Notes: generated by a model not told the origin, from the letters alone. 64,000 bases of DNA from Chrysopilus asiliformis (GCA_964034945.1 OZ035963.1:61167182-61231181); one strand, 5' to 3'; counted from the first letter of the stretch, positions 48,300-60,709 are shown. A program made the numbers and translations.

Positions 48300-48855
48300 G
48301 ACGGTATTTTTTGGTGTCCTCCAGATTTTGCAAGATCTATAAAGAGCTTGGACTCTTCAAGGTTCTCGAAAGAGCTCAAATTTTTGAGGGGTCCTCAAAA
48401 TTTTGGGGGCTCCTAGAGCTTTTGGTGACACTCAAAATGTTGGCGTTTTTTTTCAAAAATTTGGGATAGATTTTCAAAGCCCTCACAGTGTTCGAAGGTC
48501 CCGAAACTTTTTGAGTCTTCCAGATTTCTGGACTCTTTGAGGTTTTTGGGGATCCTCAAAATTTTTGGGATTCCCGAACCTTTGAGGATTCTCAGAATTT
48601 TACGGGCTTTGGGAATTTAGGGTATCTCGAGAGCTGTAATTGAGGTCTTTACAGCTCCCGAGATGCCCAAAATTCCCAAAGCCCGTAAAATTTTGAGAAT
48701 CCTCAAAGTCTCGGGAATTCCAAAAATTTCAGACGTCTTTAAAGTTTTTTTGAGATTTTGGAGAATTTTCAAAAGTTTGGGGATCATCGAATTTGTTAAC
48801 GGATATCCAAATGTCGGAGCGAATGTAAAATTTTTGGGGTTTTCAAAAATTTAGC
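48300..48855. repeat. Long foldback built of TCCTCAAAATTTTTGGG units
   Basis: Centre near 48644. The arms include TTTGAGGATTCTCAGAATTT and TTACGGGCTTTGGGAATTT with near-perfect complements (48580-48708), weaker pairing extending outward to about 48556 and 48735. The left part is a run of short repeats of TTTTTGGGGATCCTCAAAA type. Confidence 0.7.
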
Positions 48856-48859
48856 CTCG

Positions 48860-51800
48860 TCAAAAATCAGGACCATAAAAGCCGTTTTAAATTCTAAGTT
48901 TTTTTTTTTAATATTTTCAAAATATCATTCGTCTAAAAATTTGAGAGAAACTAAACTTTTTTCGAACATCCGCAACAATTTTTCTCGATAAGGCGAGGAC
49001 GTACCAAAATTGCTAGTCACGCCACTGTCCCTGAAAATAAAAATATTGACCAACGTCACTGCCACCATATCCAGAAAGCACGGATACACAAACGCACACA
49101 CACACGACAAATTCCGGTCGATTTCCCTTTAGTCCTGTGGGATTGAGGACGCGATTTTTTTTTTTTTTTCATTTTTCGGTTATTATTGTGGATTACATAT
49201 TTGTGTGTGTGTGTGTGTGTTTTTTTTTGTGTCAGCATACATTTTAAAAGCGAAAAGCATAAGGGAAACATTAAAAACTTAAAAAGCTTTTTGTGATTGT
49301 TGTCCCTGGCATTTCGTTTTGCTTTACTGATGGGAAAAAATTTTCATCGGTACGTTTCTATGGGCCGTAAATTTACTGAAAGTTATTGTATGAGAAAAGT
49401 TTTAACTTTTTACGAGACACTGAATACTAATGCCTTTCGGAATATAGATTTTTATGTCAGTTTAATCTTTAAAAATAGCTGCGGCGAATTTTTGGGAAAA
49501 ATTACGTGTAGTTCTAATAACCGAAAAGAATAAAGACATGAAGTGGAAGATTTTAACGTGTTTTATATTAAGTTTTGATTGTTGTAAAATTGCGTTGTAA
49601 TTAAAACAGGCAAATCAGTGAGAATAACAGCCCTATCCTGACTTAAGTCACAGGTCACTTGGGCATAGAATTTGATGTTTCTGTGGCCAAATTGTCAGCA
49701 GAATCAGGACATGAATCCAAATCTCATATCAAAGAATTTGTTTCAGACCAATTATCTCGAACAGCATTCATGTCAACCGGGACGTTGACGGATGACTTAT
49801 ACCATAATAACATATGTCAACCGCCAACGTCACGATCGACATAATATCTAATTGGGATATCTTAGATTCTGCAACAATAATCTCAAAAACATCACAATCG
49901 AATCCTTTGCATGTAGTCAATTATAATTGATTATTTTGTGTCTTCTGTTACTTGAGTTTTCCGTCTGGACGGATCACAAAAAAAATCTGTATTTGTTTAA
50001 TGCCTCGAGTCTTAAATCGTACTCATGTGATATGGAAAACTCAAAGGATTATCAACAAAAAATTTCCTGCACATGAGAGTAAATAAGAAAAAGGTTTTCC
50101 TTTTCTATTTTGATTGCATTTCTCTCTACATTTTCAATATTTTTTCCCATTTGATTTTACAAAATACAAAAAGTGATTGTTCAAAGGCTAGGGAATCGAT
50201 AAAATCCTTTCAAAGGTACTTAGTTGTTTTTTGCAAAAAAAAATCACTTGGCAAATGTTGAGCAAAGTTTATTTCGAAATATTCCGATATATATTTGAAA
50301 AATTCTCTACAAAAGAACTGCAATTCATTTCAAGATAATTTTTTTACACGTTTTACTTTATGATGATGAAAAGCAATTCATGCGAATAAATTTTCATGAA
50401 TTCCCAAGAAAATTCACTTATCAATACGAGATTATAAATCAATGAAAGCAAATAACAGACGAAAAATGTGTAATGTATGAGTGGGTTAAATTAAAAACAA
50501 AATTCTATAAATAATTCAAAGTTATTAGCAATTCTTTAAAAATCAACATTGATATTACATGAGAAAACCAAAGGAACATAGGAAGTCGCGAAATAAGCCT
50601 CGCACATTACATTTACCCGTTTTTTTTTTTTTTTTTTGAATTTTTGGTCGCAATGACCATTTTACGCCCTCGCGGCGTCCACTTTGCGACGGGAAGGGTG
50701 AAAAAATTGGAAACATTGACTTTTTGGTTACGGCGATCCCTTTATGCCACAAATTTCTGCCATGAACGGTGAAAAAATACGGACCTAGCAAAGAAAATAC
50801 GCTTTTTGACAAATTCCCGCGTAGATCGTTTACATAGAAAATAGGAGCTAACATTTGAGTTCAATTGGAAGACTAGTTTTCGAGTTAGAAATTTGGAAAC
50901 TTTTCATGTCAATCGGTCGAGAGGTTTCCGAGCTAAAAGCAATGCATGAAATTAGCACGTTAAATTTTAGGTATTTTGACCCCACCACCCCCTCCCTTTT
51001 TTTCTCTGGTCCATTTTTTTTTCTTTTTTTATCTGGTGAAATTTAGTACAATTGTCAGATGGCCTCAAGTAGTTCTTAAGAAAAAAAGTTCTGAATCCTT
51101 ACTAAACCAACTTGAATGAAAGTTTCCGAAATTCCCCTTCCTGAAAGTTTACCCCCTCTTCTGATATTTTTGGAACCGCTGAATGGATTTAGACCCAATT
51201 TTGACTGAGGTCGGAGCCCGAGTAGCCCGAAGACCGAAAAGGATGGTGCGGCCGCAGGTCGATGGGAAGGGTGGGGGGGGGGGGTGGTTGAATCGCGGAG
51301 ATCACAATCTCTAGTAGTCCCAAACTAAAGCCGACAGGTCCCATTGATTTAAAATTTTGTCTTATATATTGTCTCAGGACGAAATTCTAAAAGAAAAAGA
51401 TAGAATTTGTCCCAAATAATGTGTTTTCCTTTACAGTATAGCAACAAATTTGCACAAAACTAAAAACAAAATCACATATGAAACACATGTTCGTTAATTA
51501 CGATAAAATTCTCAAAAACAGTTTTTTTTTTGCTGAAAATTTTGTTAAAGTTTTTATTAAGTTCGTATTTTTACCAGTGCTTTTTATGCGCATTTCACAC
51601 ATTGGCCGACTAACAAGTAGCGAACTGCTGTTGTCTTTTAAATATTATAAAATTTTCGCTCAGCAAAGCAGAAACTTTTCCTCGAACTCGTAATTAACTT
51701 TTTTTTCTTTGAAATTCACCACTTTTTACCAAAAACAAAAAGTTGTATTTTTTCTAGTACTCTCAAAAAAATTGTCCACAATTTTCCAGTTGGAAAAAAT

Positions 51801-53070
51801 CCGTCTATAATTTCGCATAAATAGTGCACAAAGGAAAAAAAACTAAAATTGCGATAGCATAAAGAATTAAAAAAAAGCTCGGCGTCGTCGTGCAAATAAA
51901 ATAAAAAGACGTGATTCAGAGGAAAGAAAACAGAAATGTGTTCAAGGACTAAATCTACAGCAGATTATGGTAATTCACACAAAAAAAAATCTTCAATAAT
52001 TTTCCATAATTCGTGAGAAGAACCAATCCGCGTAGTTGCTAAAAGAAAATACCATAAAAGGAAAAAAAAAAAGAAAACTTGAGTACCACAAAACATCCCA
52101 TTTTCCGTTTTCCATTTTCCGAAACATGCAGATTACTAAATCGTCCAGAAGAATATCCCCGGCGCTCAAAATTACCAAATGTTAAACTTTTGCTAGAAAT
52201 AAAAAGTCCATTTATTTATTGAGCGCGGGTGCGGGGCAGGGGATTTTTCGAGGGGGGGCTAGCAAAGACTTTGATAATTAAATAATTGCGTCAAGCATTA
52301 CCATAAAACTTTCTGCATAGAAGAAAAAGAAAAGCCCAGCCTGAAAACCTCCCAACGCCCATCATTTTTCGAAAAAGGACGATATTGTGCGCGCCACCAG
52401 CAAATCTGGGAGTAAAAAAAGTTTTTCTTTTTTTTCACCCCCTGGAAAGAACAAATTGGTGAACAATCTAGCAGCAGAGTATACTCTATAGACAAAATAG
52501 AACCGGATAGACTTTGAATTTTTGTTATGTAAGCGTTTTACGTGAATTTCTTTCGATTTTCTGTGCCTTTTTGGGATTTTTTTCATTCTTAGATGTGCCA
52601 CGGTTAGAAAAGAATACGAAAAAAATCGTTGAGTAGCATAAATATAACATTTACAGACAACATCCAGGGAAAAGTTTTTTTTTTTGCTTTATTTTGATTG
52701 AATGCCGCTCACTTACACGTTCATATAAAATTTATCTCTTGATTTTCGTTTATTCATTCAATCGAAGTTTGTTAACTCATAAATTTAAACTAAAAACACG
52801 TACAAGAATTTTTCTTTACTTTTTCAAACAAGTTTTCACGGAAATATCCTAAAGTTTTTCTTTTCTCTCTCTATTTGTGTATAAATTGTGAAAAATGAAA
52901 TTTTCTGTATTTTCTCATTTATATTTTAACGAAAGGTTTTTTTAAGTTTAACGAAAGGTTTTTTTAAGCTCGCTTTATTAACTCGTCATTTTCAAGTGAA
53001 ATTTCTTTTAAAGTTAATTTTACGATTTGGTTCAGGATTAAAAATGAATAATAATATCCATTAGAATAGT
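48860..53070. other. No gene recognised
   Basis: A GT microsatellite at 49202-49221, a T run at 50619-50637, a G-rich tract at 51266-51285, and one GCTGCGGCGAATTTTT motif near 49481. A GAACCGCTGAATGGATTTAG core near 51174 is like other repeat cores in the window. No exon was recognised. Confidence 0.5.
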
Positions 53071-53830
53071 GGTTCCCAACATTTTTTCTCTCGCGACATT
53101 CCCACACCCCTCCCCCTCCGCTGACTCTCAGAGAAAAATTTAGAGTTATGTATATCAGAATCGACTGGACCATACAGCACTCATACAAAAATTCCTGAAA
53201 CCCAAGTCTCTGTAAAAGAAGCTCAAAATACACGCCGCAGGGGAAATTTGTTTAAAAAACAACTCAATAAAAAATTCTTTGAAAAATAAGTCCCCAGGTG
53301 AAATTTTGTTTAAAAAAAGGTCGATGTAACTTTAAAAATTTCTTAAGAGAAACGCGCCGCAGGCTAAATTCTTAAAAAAGACGTTTTCACTTGAAATTCT
53401 TGAAAGAAAAAAGACTACGCAACCGGAAAATCTTAAAAAAATGCTCTTCAGCTTAAAAATTAAAAAAAAATGGACGTTACTTAAAAGTCCTTAAGAAAAA
53501 TGCATCACTGGTTAAAAATTTGCATCGTTCAAAATGAATTATTAAGTATTTGTGTTTTAAAGTGTTTGAAAGAATTCAATACGAAAAAAACTAGATTTTA
53601 GAGTTTTATATCAAAAACCGCGTTATATGGAATGGTAAAACGCCTTTTTTACACACAAAAAAAAAACATAAAGCGGTGATATATTAGCTACAAGTCGTAT
53701 TATGCATATTTTGCCGATAATTTCAAAATCGCGTTGTAGAAAACCATGTTTTACGAGAAAGGTCAGTATTTTTTCAAGAGAAATCCGCCGCAGGAGAAAA
53801 TTTTCATTATTCGAAGTGAAAACAAACTTT
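53071..53830. repeat. GCCGCAGG array behind a hAT-like end
   Basis: It starts AGTGGTTCCCAACATTTTTT, resembling a hAT terminus. Degenerate units follow, with ACGCCGCAGG (53232), GCGCCGCAGGCTAAAT (53350) and CCGCCGCAGGAGAAAAT (53785), plus decayed intermediates every 55 to 70 bp (for example AAATGCATCACTGGTTAAAA). Confidence 0.55.
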
Positions 53831-54140
53831 AATTTAAATACAGGCAAACCCTCGATTTGAGACGCCTCGATATACGACGGTTATTTACGAAATTTGACCC
53901 GCTCAAACCCACCAAAAATCCCAGCTTGTATTAAACAATGTCACTTACAAGTTTGTTTTAAAATGTTATCCGTTTCCGGTCTGCAAATCCAGATCAATTC
54001 TGAAACATAAGAAAAAGAAAAATTTGAAAAATCTTTTTTTCAGTAAAAATTACTTTTAAAACATAAAGGAAATAGATTTCAATCTGAGACTGCTTTTTTC
54101 TACAGACAGGAAACTGCTCAAAAATGGTTTTGCCCTCCCT
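53831..54140. other. No gene recognised
   Basis: A+T-rich sequence; a CAAACCCTCGATTTGAGACG stretch near 53846 loosely recalls pogo-type ends but has no partner. Confidence 0.4.
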
Positions 54141-54335
54141 TTCAAAATCAAACAAAGTTTTACCCTTTTTGAACCCTCCTTCCCTCCACCACTCCCCCCT
54201 CTTCCCACTCCCCCCCCCCCTCCCCTTTCACCTCCTACACCATCGTTGTATTTTTTCGTGTTGACTTTTTTTGAATGGGATTTAATACCGCCCTCACATT
54301 CGCCGAAATATGTGACGTATTTTATGGACAGCCCC
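54141..54335. mobile_element. ACGTCA-type MITE, right-hand part
   Basis: A C-rich interior (54180-54230) and right end TGTGACGTATTTTATGGACA then GCCCC. The left terminus is unclear. Confidence 0.55.
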
Positions 54336-55199
54336 AAACCAGAAAAATTCGTTTTACGCATCAAAAATTTGACCAAAAAATTGCAAAATTCAACTTTGCT
54401 GATGTTGAAAATGCATTTAATAATATTAAATATCTGTCACTGAAATAATCTTTAAGCGCTTTGAATACAAATCTCATCAAAATTCAATTACATTTATAAA
54501 TGGATTTTGTTACTGTTGTGCTCTTATTTTTTGCAACATTCATTTCGCCCTTCATACACCCCCGTTTTCCGTTCTACTCACACAAATTCGTATTTGTTTG
54601 GGACATAAAAGGTTTGTATTCAGTATAGCTACTTCATAAATATGAATGGTTACCAAGTTGTATGCCCAGATCATAAATTCATATTTTATTTATGTTTAGA
54701 AATAGCATGTGCCGAACGCATACTTCCTTTTTATATACAGGATTGTATCGTCCTTTTAGCATACATATGGGAGTATATATGCATATAAAATAGAAAAAAA
54801 TATTTCGTCCGATACACATAGCCTTGTGTACATATTTAAATGATGATCAACTAAAAATAGCTATATTTGACATACGCACGAATATAGTCTCGAAAATGTA
54901 TATTTTTTATGATGTCTCTGTCAAATTAGCTATTTTGCTAGAGAAATAATAATCAAAAGCAACGTTATATACTCGTATGTATACAATTTTAGTGTTTAAC
55001 ACATATATCTGACTTACAGAAAAATAAAACTCGACGTTTTTGACAAGGTTTTATCGGATGTAGATATGACGTGTTTTTTTTCAACGAAATAAATCAGTTT
55101 TCACACAAATTTCATTAAAAAACACAATAAAATAACATTTAAAAAACAAGCTTTTATTTAGAAAAAATGCACTAAAAAGAAAAAAAAAATTTTTTTTTG
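54336..55199. other. No gene recognised
   Basis: A+T-rich, with many TATATG/CATATA steps at 54700-55010. Confidence 0.5.
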
Positions 55200-55625
55200 G
55201 GTGAATAAAAAGCGAGATAAATCCGATATCCTTACAAACTTGTTAATGTCAGAATCCGATTCATCGAGCCTAAAACCCCCAGATGATTTTTTTTTTTCGG
55301 AAAATTTGAGGAAAAGGATAATTCCGTTTTCCTTGCAGCACCATCAGTTAACCATACAGATTTCTTAATGCCAGAATCGAATTCAGCGACCCCAAAAACC
55401 CCGGGATGAGATTTTTCTGGAAAATGTGAAGAAAAGAATAATCATGTTATCCTTATAGGATTTTTCCTTATCCTTGCAAGGACGAAGTAGCGAAAATATT
55501 GTATTGTCATCGGACCTAGGTATGTTAGCAAAATTTCAAGTCAATCGGAGGATCGGACGTGGGTTACAATTATATTGCAAGATTTGACCCTGACAGACAG
55601 ACAGTCAGACACACAGATATGAAGG
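55200..55625. repeat. Two ~105-bp modules followed by a CAGA tract
   Basis: Units near 55240 and 55345 share TTAATGnCAGAATCnnATTCA and a CCnAAAAACCCC..GATGA block. Then CAAATTTCAAGTCAATCGGA and GACAGACAGACAGTCAGACA (55590-55612) follow. It has the same architecture as the main module-repeat family with different module sequence. Confidence 0.5.
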
Positions 55626-55749
55626 CAAGCTAAATAACAGCTATTGAAAATCTCGGAAAAGTATTCAATATACCGGAAACTAGAGTGACGTATTACATGA
55701 AAGAGACAGAAATAAATACTAACAAACAGACTGACTGATAGACTAATGC

Positions 55750-55913
55750 CCAATTCAGACTAACGATTGCAATTACGATTGCGATTACGATTGAAGCTTC
55801 TCCGCCAAACAGATCAAAGCTTTCAATGATAGTGACATGAAAGCTTTGATCGCATTCGTTTAGGAAGCTTAATCATAACCGCAATCGTAATCGCAATGGT
55901 TAGTCTGAATTGG
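55750..55913. mobile_element. 164-bp foldback element
   Basis: The arms start CCAATTCAGACTAAC and contain reiterated GATTnCGATTACGATT and GATCAAAGCTTTCA. Pairing runs about 75 bp with mismatches. Confidence 0.72.
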
Positions 55914-56066
55914 ACTTAACTGAGGGCTTAAATCCAGAGGCTTTGTCAAACATAGAGAGAGACTATTAGATGACAAAATACAGTACAGACATATAAAATA
56001 CAATTACAGACAGACAAACTAACACACAGAAAAACAGTTCGAATCCAAATTCAATTTTTTTGTGTT

Positions 56067-56286
56067 AAGGTGCCGCTCCACATGAGAGCGAGAACCTCTC
56101 GATATCAGCTACTCGCAAATGGACACGTCTCTGAGAGTCGTTCGCAGAAATTCGCAAAAACTCGCGAGCTAGTTGAAAAGAGAAAAATCGCCGAAATTAA
56201 CTTTCAAATGGACAACCTCCTGCGAGTAACTCTCGAGAGTTTTTGAGAGGTACTCGCGTATTTACTCTCATGTGGAGCGCCACCTT
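56067..56286. mobile_element. 220-bp foldback element with GCTCCACATGAGAG arms
   Basis: Left AAGGTGCCGCTCCACATGAG, right (reverse complement) AAGGTGGCGCTCCACATGAG. The interior repeats CTCGCGAG/ACTCGC-type motifs and AAATGGACA in both halves. Confidence 0.72.
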
Positions 56287-56824
56287 TAGGGCAAAAAAAA
56301 ACGTTCAAATGAAAATTGTAAAACAAATTGAATATAGTAAATTTATAAACTTAAAATTAGATTTCTTATACAACAAAGGTATTTTTTACATAGAAATTCG
56401 ATTTTCTGAAGCTGAGGAGTGACTCGCCCATGGCTTGCTTACAATTAGTAACAGAAACAGTTTAACATACAGCCGATTAACATACAGAGAATCTAACAGA
56501 CAGACAGATTTTTTTCCTAACAAAATTTTAATAGCAAAATTTGGACTTTCAACAATACTTTCCATATTACGTATTAAAAAGTTTTAAAAAAATCAATAGA
56601 AGGTGCGGTATCGCAAATTCAAATTGCAGCTCGTTCTGGTCAATTATCACATAAGGTGTCAATTGGCTGTAGCGTGGAAAAATGTATGTTAATTTGAGAA
56701 TCAATTTAAGAACAAACAAGCACCAAATATTCGAAACATTATGTCAGTCGGCTATCAAAACAAAATTCACCTCCACGCCCAGTGCAGTTTATGTTTGACA
56801 TCTACACATTCGTATTGATTGAAG
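56287..56824. other. No gene recognised
   Basis: A+T-rich with short ACAGACAGACAG relic near 56496. A minus-strand GAG-GTGAAT donor-like site lies near 56770. Confidence 0.4.
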
Positions 56825-57646
56825 TTACCTCGAAATACACTGGTTTTTTTCTAAGTGACAGGTGTCTGAAACGAAACTGAGACGCTTTGACAGCCACATG
56901 GAGAACGAATTTGGTGGAAATATTTGTTTTGAAAAATGACTGAAAGTAAACAAAAAGCTCAACGCCGATATGAAAGACATTGGAATGTCAGTCGCGTGTA
57001 GATATTTCGGAAAATATTTGAAAACCAAAACATTTCCAGAACTAAATTCATTCTCCGCCAGGACTTTTGCTCTTTTTCCTGTAGCACAGCGGGTTTGCCA
57101 GCATAACGAACGACGACTCCCATATCTTGCCGGGTAATAAATAACCCAAAGGGGTGTCTGCCAGATAACCGTTACAGAAAGAAAATGGCGTTGGGAAATA
57201 AATAAAAATAACCCCCAAGAGCACCCGTCATGGCGAAATGCGTAGCGACCGACGTTGGTGGTTTGGGGATAATTCAGGCTACATTTTTCAGAGCCCCCTA
57301 ATTTTTTATACTTCTTTGTACTTATATGTTGAACTTTACATAACCTCAAATTTCTCAGCCACCCCCCCCCCCCCCCCCCCTCCCCTCCCGAGCTACGCTG
57401 CGGAACACACACGCTGTTCCACAGATTCCATTCACCAGAAAAAGTACCCGGAATTTGATCACTCAACAATGTAAGCAGAGTTACCGCCCACCCTTGTGCG
57501 AGTACTGGGTCTACGCTAAATGGGCACCAACATAGTGCGAAATTAATGACATCAGATTGCAAATAGGTTGTTCCAGTGTACTTTGTAAACATCTTCCGCG
57601 AACGCCATCCGCACTCATACCCACCGTATGGGTTCTTTCCATTCAT
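56825..57646 (-). other. Less A+T-rich segment with the longest open frame; unknown
   Basis: A 273-codon minus-strand frame without stops, starting MNGKNPYGGYECGWRSR. I recognise no domain, and the frame includes a poly-Gly run encoded by the C tract at 57362-57381, which argues against a real protein. Base composition is visibly less A+T-rich than around it. A donor-like site TTTCGAG-GTAACT on the minus strand at about 56829-56827 could end a non-coding first exon of Fur2, but this is only a guess. Confidence 0.2.
57362..57381. repeat. Poly-C tract
   Basis: About 20 consecutive C on the plus strand, then TCCCCTCCC. Confidence 0.9.
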
Positions 57647-57940
57647 ACGAAGTGTTCGGTGAGCTTAGGGAAACCTCAAAATTTGGGTGAAGGCTTTTTT
57701 TTTTGGAAAAACGTTCGTTTTTATTGAAAACACCCACCTCATCCTGTTAAAAATTTCGAAAAAAAACCCATAATATGAAGACAGGGTAAAAAGTTTCGGG
57801 TCTGATAAAAAAATATATTTTTTAGACAATAAAACACCTCTCTCCCTTTTTTTTACCAAGACTAAAATTTAGTTCAAATCAGTTTAATCGTTCCCATCTT
57901 ATAATCCAACAGGAAAAAAGGCCCACGTCGTTTATAGGAC
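57647..57940. other. No gene recognised
   Basis: A+T-rich with T and A runs. Confidence 0.45.
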
Positions 57941-58070
57941 CACCTCGATTCTGACAGTCGTGTCGTTTTCGACAAGAGTCGTTTTACTTGTTGTTGTTAG
58001 TGGTTTTCTACCAACAAAAACACGTAAAACGACTCTTGTCGAAAATGACACGACTATCAAAATCGGGGTG
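57941..58070. mobile_element. 130-bp foldback element
   Basis: The arms start CACCTCGATTCTGACAGTCG and pair over about 48 bp with few mismatches (CACCCCGATTTTGATAGTCG on the other side). The loop contains GTTGTTGTTAGTGG. Confidence 0.75.
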
Positions 58071-60024
58071 TACAACAGATTTTTTCTCTTCCCCCGAAAA
58101 AAAAATTGTTCACTCAGACGACACGAATCAAAATTTTTATTCAATCGGTCAAGTGACTTTGACCTTGGACGTTTTTTTTTCTTTTTTTTTTTTTAAAAAA
58201 AAGTTGAAATTTTTTTTTAACCCATAGTGCTTTTAAAATTTGGAGCCGTTCTCAAGAACATCGGCAAAGAAAAAGTAGAAAGTCACGGTAATTTTTTTTA
58301 AAATGGGGTGAGAGATATCTGTGATAAAATGACGGCAAAATTGAATTTGAAAAAAATGGCTTTGCCAAGACCTTCACCACGTGTTTTTCGTCAATTGGTT
58401 TCGGCTTCCGCTAAAAAATTGGCTTTAACATTATGTATTTTACAGCCATCTAACTAAAAAATCGCTAGACCGATTGGAATGCCTTTTTTCATCCAAATTT
58501 CCTAAGAAAAGTTGCCCAGTGAGAAGGAATAAAAATTCTCACAAATTGTGTGATTTTCTTGACTGTCCAACCCGAAAACCAATCGGCCGATTGAACCAAA
58601 AAGAAAGGAATCCAGAATAAGGGTAAAAATTGATCATAAAAAAAGCATTTTTCTCACCACCATACCGTAACTTTCCATCCTACCCTCGTTTCAACTATGA
58701 AGATTGAAAACCGCACGCAAACACTCAAATGGAATCCTAGCAGCAAAATGTCCTGCCGCTAAAGCTTCCACGCAAAAAAAAATCACAGTTCTGTACTTAA
58801 ACGGCAAAAGCTTCCCCCCTCTAGATGAGCAAACAAAAGGAATTCGCTTCATAGATATCTAAGGAAATTGCGAAATATCTACAGTTTGTGTGTATTTAAG
58901 GGATTTCGGGATTCAGAAAAATAATGGGAGAGAGGGGAGGGCGTAAAAAAGATCGGAGTTCATGTTGAAATAACCTTCAGAAATCGAATCCAAGAAAAAT
59001 GGTAGCAAGTGAGCAATAGAACTGCGAAAAAAGGGGTAACCGCCGCACAAACGCACCCTCGTTTGCGAACAGCATATCTTATCCAGAAGCGGATTCTAGG
59101 GATAAGTCTTGAAATTTTTTGTTGGAGTGGGCTGGGAGAGGATAGAAACATCCTGCGAAAAGTGGTTGCCTCGAATCAGGAGGACGACGCAACTCTCATG
59201 AGTAGGATTTGATTAAAGCTTTCGAGACTTTCCTTCAACTGTTCTGGAATCCTTGTGGTATCCCTCAGAAAATCCTACCTCCACCCCAACCTCCGCTCCC
59301 AACGCTAACCTAAAACGCTTAACTTTGAAATATATCCCAAGTTTTATCAAAGTGTTAACATGAATTGATCTCCGGGTTTTACTTTTAATGCGCGATAGAT
59401 TGCGGGATAGGTGCTACTAAAGGGTTAAATACAATCCACAATCCATTTCTGCGTGCCTCCTCACACACAGACATCTCCGGTACACGCCACGGACTTCCTC
59501 CCTGATATCTACGAAATAATGGCTCACATATGGATTGTACATGTACAAACTCCCAACAACAATTTTAACATCACAGCCACTCTCTGCACCCTGCAGCGAG
59601 CGGGGATGTTTCTAGGAATCGGTTTTTCGGTTTAATGCGAAAGTATGCCATCAATATAGTGGGATATATACGAAAAAGGGTTGGATTATTTTTAACAAAG
59701 CGAGCCACAAGAGTTTGTACTAGAAGACGTACGAGAAGAATTGTCAAGATGCTTTTTGATATGCTCGCTCGATTTTCCTTTTTCACATGTTAGTCGGTTC
59801 CGTTCTGATATTGTCGAATGGTGTTGAAAGTTGACAGTAACGAGGGCTTTGCGATTAAATTTATTGTTATGCTAGGAAGTAGCACAGGAATATAGTATAA
59901 TTTATATTGAGTATAGAAAAATTGTAAAGCTTTAAATGGGATTAATCGGAAAAATGCCAAGATGAAATCATGGTAGAAATTCAATATCGCGTATTTTTGC
60001 TTAATTGAGAAAATGGAGAATTAA
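58071..60024. other. No gene recognised
   Basis: Poly-T and poly-A runs at 58171-58203. Two sequences near 58459 and 58579 (CGCTAGACCGATTGGAATGC and CAATCGGCCGATTGAACC) recall recurrent repeat cores. No exon was recognised. Confidence 0.45.
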
Positions 60025-60435
60025 ACATAACAAAAGCTATAATTGCCAATCTGGCAATTATTGAAAACCCGTATGGTGATATTCGTATCTTAATTCGAGC
60101 AGTTGTTACAAAATTCCACTTTGAAGTCAAACTTTCCAATAAGATTTTTTAAAATTTATTCCAATCGGATTTTGATGTATGGGAGTTTTATGTAGAATCA
60201 TATCCTAAATAACTTTTGTTCTTGCACTTTTTTGATAAGATGCACCGTTTTTGAGATATTCACAAAAACCGTCTCGTTCGTATGGGGGGTACCCCCCCTA
60301 ATGGTCCATTTTTGCCCATTAACGAACTTAGCCTCGCATTTTACGAAAAACGGATCTGCGCAAAATTTCAAGTCTCTAGCTGAATCCGTGCGCCCGCAAT
60401 CCGCGCCACAGAAAGACAGACAGACGGACGGACGA

Positions 60436-60486
<51 letters not shown>

Positions 60487-60633
60487 GACGGACGGACATG
60501 CAAAATTTAATTATTTTTGTCATTCTAAACACACTGGTGTAATTCATTTTTGTGTGTGATGACGGGATCTTGGCGTTACAAACGGTAAGGCAAATCTAAT
60601 ATACCCTTTGGTTTCACCATACGGGTATAAAAA
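60025..60633 (+). repeat. Module-repeat family, copy D
   Basis: Same boundaries and internal order as copy C at 39073-39654, in the same orientation and nearly identical outside the microsatellite (60415-60500), where CGGACGGACAGACAGA repeats are longer. It ends TTCACCATACGGGTATAAAA. Confidence 0.88.
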
Positions 60634-60709
60634 TTATGTGTCGATTGGTTTTTTTTAAATCATGGGTCCGTTTACCTTATGGCCCGTTTTATCCGAAAAC
60701 CACAAACAT

